This document shows positions 25,332 through 28,489 of a stretch of DNA of 28,489 nucleotides, in pieces. Below the pieces are notes generated by a model. It searched no databases. It saw nothing but the letters and a program-made list of their open reading frames with translations, and had not been told where the DNA came from. The DNA lies in IMG/VR virus record IMGVR_UViG_3300033571_006811, positions 1 through 28,489 of that record. One strand, 5' to 3'. A program made the translations under genes and the position numbers. Within the stretch, counting starts at the first letter, position 1, and each line of letters opens with the position of its first letter. Source of the stretch: a virus.

Positions 25332-27221
25332 ATGGCATATCAAATTAATAAAACAGACGGAACCATAGTATCAACGGTCCCAGACGGTCAAGTTGATCAA
25401 TCGTCTACTGACTTGAGTCTTATTGGTAAAAATTACAGCGGATTTGGTGAAATTTTTAATGAAAATTTAGTAAAATTATTGGAAAATTTTGCTAGTGCAG
25501 ACACTCCCTCACATCCCATAAGAGGACAAGTTTGGTTTGATACATCTGAGAATAGATTAAAAGTCTACAACGGTAACGAGTTTATCCCAGTAAGCTCAGC
25601 GACTATTGCAGGAACACAACCGCAGACACTCGGATCGGGAGATTTATGGTTTAATAACATCGATAAACAATTATATTTCTTTGACGGTACAAGCACAGTA
25701 TTGTTAGGTCCAGCATATTCAGAAGCTCAAGGCCTAAGCGGTCTTAAAGTTGTTAGCATTCTAGATACATTAAATCAAACAAGAGTTGTTACCTATCTAT
25801 ATAACAATGGCAGTCTATTAGGAATCTTTTCTAAAGATTCGTTTACACCAAAATCTGCGATACAAGGATATGTCGGAAGCATAGAACCTGGCTTTAATGC
25901 AGGAACAATTGAAAATTTTAAATTTAATGTAACAGCCACAAATTCAGAACAGCTAGGTGGAACACCAGCTATAGTATACGTTCGAAAAGACACGTCGAAT
26001 CAAGTTGAAGGACAATTTAGGGTCAATACAGACTTGGGATTGTCTTTTGGTGGTGCTGGTCAAGGTGTACTAACAGTTAGCGGTGGTAATGTTATTGTTT
26101 CAAACACCGCAAGAGATAGAGACATTATTTTTACTGTTCTAAAAGGCATTGCACAAGAAGATGCTATCAGAATTTCTACTGATTCTCGAACAGTGTCAAT
26201 ATATGAAAATCAATTATCTAGTCAAACGGTTGTCGGCGGAAGTTTAACTGTAGTAGGTAATCTTACTGTACAAGGAGATTATGTCACAGTTGACACAGCA
26301 ACATTAGTTGTTGAAGATAAGAATATAGTATTAGCCAAGCAGACAGGCACAACACCCACAGATTCAAATGCATCAGGCGGTGGTATCATCTTACAAGGTC
26401 AAGATAGCCATGTATTTTTATGGGCAGATGCTAGTGGACTTCCGGCTACAGGGCCAACTCCTGGAGCTGTACTGAATGGATACAATGATTCTATTCCGGA
26501 GTTGTTAGGCACCGCATGGAATAGTTCCGAGCACATTAACTTAGCCTCTGGAAAATATTTTGCTATTGACGGAGTTGAAGTACTTTCAGCAACTTCTTTA
26601 GGATCGAGTATTACTAGTATTCCGGGTGTTACTAGCTTTGGTGTTTTAACTAAAGTGGAAGTCGGACCAGCCAGTGTTGCTTCAGTAAAAATAGAAAACA
26701 ATAGAATTTCTTCTGTAAATCCTGCGTTACCTAATTTAGAAATTTCTTCATTGGGAACTATCGCATTGATTGGTAGTCCTAAGATCACAGGACTAGGAGC
26801 ACCAGTATCGGCCAATGACGCCACAAATAAAACCTATGTTGATTCATCTATTAGATCAAGGGCAGTGGTTTTTTCTGTGATCATTCCGTTAGACTCATTA
26901 GGAAATCCAACAATCACAAATGGATATATTGCATCAACCCTATTACCTGAAGTAGCACCAATCGCAGAATATGATGCAAATACCTTTGCAAGAGTGTTCT
27001 GTATGGAACTCAGTAACTTGTCATCCACATTAAATCTAAATATTGGAACACCGTCGACAAATGTATTTTCAGTAGCTGCGGGCGGATCTGCATCAGCTAT
27101 CACTGGACTGTCGGTGCCATCACAAGCATTAGATGCACAGGTTTTAAATCCAGTTAGAAGTGTTAGAACATTTAGAATTATTGGCAGTGCCTGGACATTT
27201 GTCGGTAGCGTATCAATATAA
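25332..27221 (+). CDS. Tail-fibre/adhesin protein (paralogue 2)
   Basis: A 629-residue protein. Residues about 1-200 repeat the shared module: GFGEIFNENLVKLLENFA, GQVWFDTSENRLKVYNGNEF, GDLWFNNIDKQLYFFDG and FSKDSFTPKS. The middle (about 215-290) aligns by eye with paralogue 1 (YVRKDTSN here, FLRSDTAN there). Next comes VVEDKNIVLAKQTG with GGGIILQGQDSHVF, a segment typical of marine phage fibres, and ITGLGAPVSANDATNKTYVD, a fibre-stalk motif often found just before C-terminal tip domains. The last 120 or so residues are a different tip with no collar domain and no recognised fold. It is likely a trimeric fibre with a different receptor or position from paralogue 1. Confidence 0.8.
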   Translation: MAYQINKTDGTIVSTVPDGQVDQSSTDLSLIGKNYSGFGEIFNENLVKLLENFASADTPSHPIRGQVWFDTSENRLKVYNGNEFIPVSSATIAGTQPQTLGSGDLWFNNIDKQLYFFDGTSTVLLGPAYSEAQGLSGLKVVSILDTLNQTRVVTYLYNNGSLLGIFSKDSFTPKSAIQGYVGSIEPGFNAGTIENFKFNVTATNSEQLGGTPAIVYVRKDTSNQVEGQFRVNTDLGLSFGGAGQGVLTVSGGNVIVSNTARDRDIIFTVLKGIAQEDAIRISTDSRTVSIYENQLSSQTVVGGSLTVVGNLTVQGDYVTVDTATLVVEDKNIVLAKQTGTTPTDSNASGGGIILQGQDSHVFLWADASGLPATGPTPGAVLNGYNDSIPELLGTAWNSSEHINLASGKYFAIDGVEVLSATSLGSSITSIPGVTSFGVLTKVEVGPASVASVKIENNRISSVNPALPNLEISSLGTIALIGSPKITGLGAPVSANDATNKTYVDSSIRSRAVVFSVIIPLDSLGNPTITNGYIASTLLPEVAPIAEYDANTFARVFCMELSNLSSTLNLNIGTPSTNVFSVAAGGSASAITGLSVPSQALDAQVLNPVRSVRTFRIIGSAWTFVGSVSI

Positions 27222-27229
27222 TGAAATTT

Positions 27230-27242
27230 AGGAGCGGCTCAA
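27230..27242 (+). promoter_or_regulatory. Ribosome-binding site of fibre paralogue 3
   Basis: AGGAG at 27230-27234 is eight bases before the ATG at 27243, in a 21-base spacer. It is the strongest Shine-Dalgarno seen in the window and supports the chosen start of the last gene. Confidence 0.65.
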
Positions 27243-28489
27243 ATGCCATATACAATTAACAAATTTAACAATGAACCGTTAGTCGTTTTAGAAGACGGTA
27301 CAATAGATACTTCTACTAGTATAGGTTTAGTCGGAAGAAACTATGTTGGATATGGCGAAACACAAAATGAAAACTTTGTATGGCTATTAGAAAATTTTGC
27401 AAACGAGTTTCCGCCAGCTAGACCACTAAAAGGACAAACTTGGTTTAATACTGCTATCAATGTCCTACATGTATACGACGGTGCTAAATGGACCATAGTT
27501 GGTGCTGCGGTGCTTGACGATAATCCTCCGGCAGAACCTTCGAATGGTTCTTTATGGTTAAAAACTCCATACAATACTCTACACATATGGACTGACGGTA
27601 ACTGGAGATTTATTGGACCTGAGGTTGCAGAAGGATTTGGCATCACACGGGCAGTATCTACTACGGTGTTAGATTCAGATAACATTTCTAGACCAATCAT
27701 AAAATTATTAGTAAATGAAAGTGTTATAGGAATTGTTTCATCTACTGCATTTTTAATTAACCCAGCAAACCCTATCCTTGGATTTAATAATTTATCCATA
27801 GGAATTAATTTAAGTACATCGGCAGTAGTTAGAGGAAATTTATTAGGAAACTCTACAACAGCTACACGTCTACAAACAGCTAGACAGATAAACGATGTAT
27901 TGTTTGACGGAACACAAGACATAACGATCTCATCAAGCACCACTGAACTATTGAAACGAGGTTCATATATAACAGGAACCGATTTTAACGGATCAGCTGA
28001 AACCACTTGGGCAGTAGATGCATCGTCTGCTAATCAAGCCGGTAAAGTTGTAGCAAGAAACAGTTCAGGTGGATTTTCCGCCGGTGTTATCACTGCCGAC
28101 CTAGTAGGAAATGTCACAGCATTTAGTGGTACTAGTAATTTTGACATAGTACAGGCTAATACATTTATTGGAGCAAGTCTTAGCGGTAATGCCGCAACTG
28201 CTACAAAATTTGCTACACCTAGAAAAATCAATGGAGTCAATTTTGACGGATCTGCAGACATTACAGTTACAGCAGCTTCGGTGACATTGACTGGAACACA
28301 ACTAAGTCCAAGTGTTCAAGTATCACAATTAACACAAGTAGGCACACTCGATGATCTAAGCATTGCAGATCCTGGTGTTACAGTTGGTGGTGCTGGAGAA
28401 ATTTCTCTTGAAGTTCAAGGAGGAACTCCTACATTATCAGCAAATTTAGAAACCGGAATGTTGTTGAAAATATTTGATCAAGATGTTAC
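27243..28489 (+). CDS. Tail-fibre/adhesin protein (paralogue 3, 3' truncated by window end)
   Basis: The frame from the ATG at 27243 stays open to the last base, giving 415 complete codons with no stop. Residues 1-165 or so repeat the shared module: GYGETQNENFVWLLENFANE, GQTWFNTAINVLHVYDGAKW and GSLWLKTPYNTLHIWTDGNW. Downstream are classic fibre-shaft repeats: GNSTTATRLQTARQIN with VLFDGTQDITI (about residues 200-230), GTDFNGSAETTWAVDASS, KVVARNSSGGFSAGVI, and GNAATATKFATPRKINGVNF with DGSADITV (about 315-345). These resemble T4 long-tail-fibre and related shaft repeats. The C-terminal tip, which would identify its receptor class or a chaperone, lies beyond the window. Confidence 0.85.
   Translation, partial: MPYTINKFNNEPLVVLEDGTIDTSTSIGLVGRNYVGYGETQNENFVWLLENFANEFPPARPLKGQTWFNTAINVLHVYDGAKWTIVGAAVLDDNPPAEPSNGSLWLKTPYNTLHIWTDGNWRFIGPEVAEGFGITRAVSTTVLDSDNISRPIIKLLVNESVIGIVSSTAFLINPANPILGFNNLSIGINLSTSAVVRGNLLGNSTTATRLQTARQINDVLFDGTQDITISSSTTELLKRGSYITGTDFNGSAETTWAVDASSANQAGKVVARNSSGGFSAGVITADLVGNVTAFSGTSNFDIVQANTFIGASLSGNAATATKFATPRKINGVNFDGSADITVTAASVTLTGTQLSPSVQVSQLTQVGTLDDLSIADPGVTVGGAGEISLEVQGGTPTLSANLETGMLLKIFDQDV

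Noticed and set aside
27341-28006. Antisense open frame of 221 codons opposite fibre paralogue 3
   Set aside because: It lies wholly opposite a clear fibre gene, has no ribosome site or recognisable motif, and results from codon bias in the + strand gene. The same applies to other antisense frames, such as 26399-26824, 22063-22479 and 5345-5764.
23184-28489. Diversity-generating retroelement acting on the fibre genes
   Set aside because: I looked for a reverse transcriptase and for near-identical template/variable repeats at fibre ends. None is visible in the window, and the paralogues share heads, not tips.

Overview
The window is a continuous block of virion genes from a T4-like contractile-tailed phage. 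All genes read on the + strand, the DNA is AT-rich by eye, and spacers are 0 to about 40 bases. Protein resemblance points to the marine T4-like myoviruses (cyanophages, pelagiphages and uncultured relatives). The evidence is a short gp53, a gp5 spike without lysozyme, an enlarged gp6, and a giant baseplate protein with the Trp-rich blocks I associate with that group. The host cannot be read from this window. I see no tRNA, integrase, insertion sequence, CRISPR array or convincing terminator.

Layout. Bases 1-5142 hold the tail-tube end and central baseplate: the 3' end of a gp48/gp54-like tube cap, gp53 wedge, a large gp27-like hub protein, a gp5-like spike and gp25. These five genes are packed with spacers of -1 to +1 bases, including two TAATG stop/start overlaps, so they probably form one translationally coupled unit. 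After a 41-base spacer come gp6 (1139 aa) and then one 13.9-kb gene for a 4634-aa protein, 49% of the window, in the place T4 has gene 7. Next is a small structural protein behind a T4-late-promoter-like ATAAATA. The window ends with three tandem paralogous tail-fibre/adhesin genes (the last runs off the edge). They share an N-terminal module of about 200 residues and differ downstream; the first carries a gp12-type tail-collar domain.

How they work together. gp48/54 caps the tube on the hub (gp27-like plus gp5 spike). gp25, gp53 and gp6 build the wedges and the ring around the hub. The giant protein probably takes the gp7 position in the wedge and carries exposed binding modules: a six-bladed FG-GAP-like propeller, five carbohydrate-binding-like Trp modules, glycine-rich GSGY repeats and fibre-type beta repeats. 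The fibre paralogues then supply receptor binding.

The most unusual feature is the giant protein, in particular an apparent FG-GAP propeller whose loops hold other modules. The rest is orderly T4-type morphogenesis. No defence, regulatory or mobile system was found.
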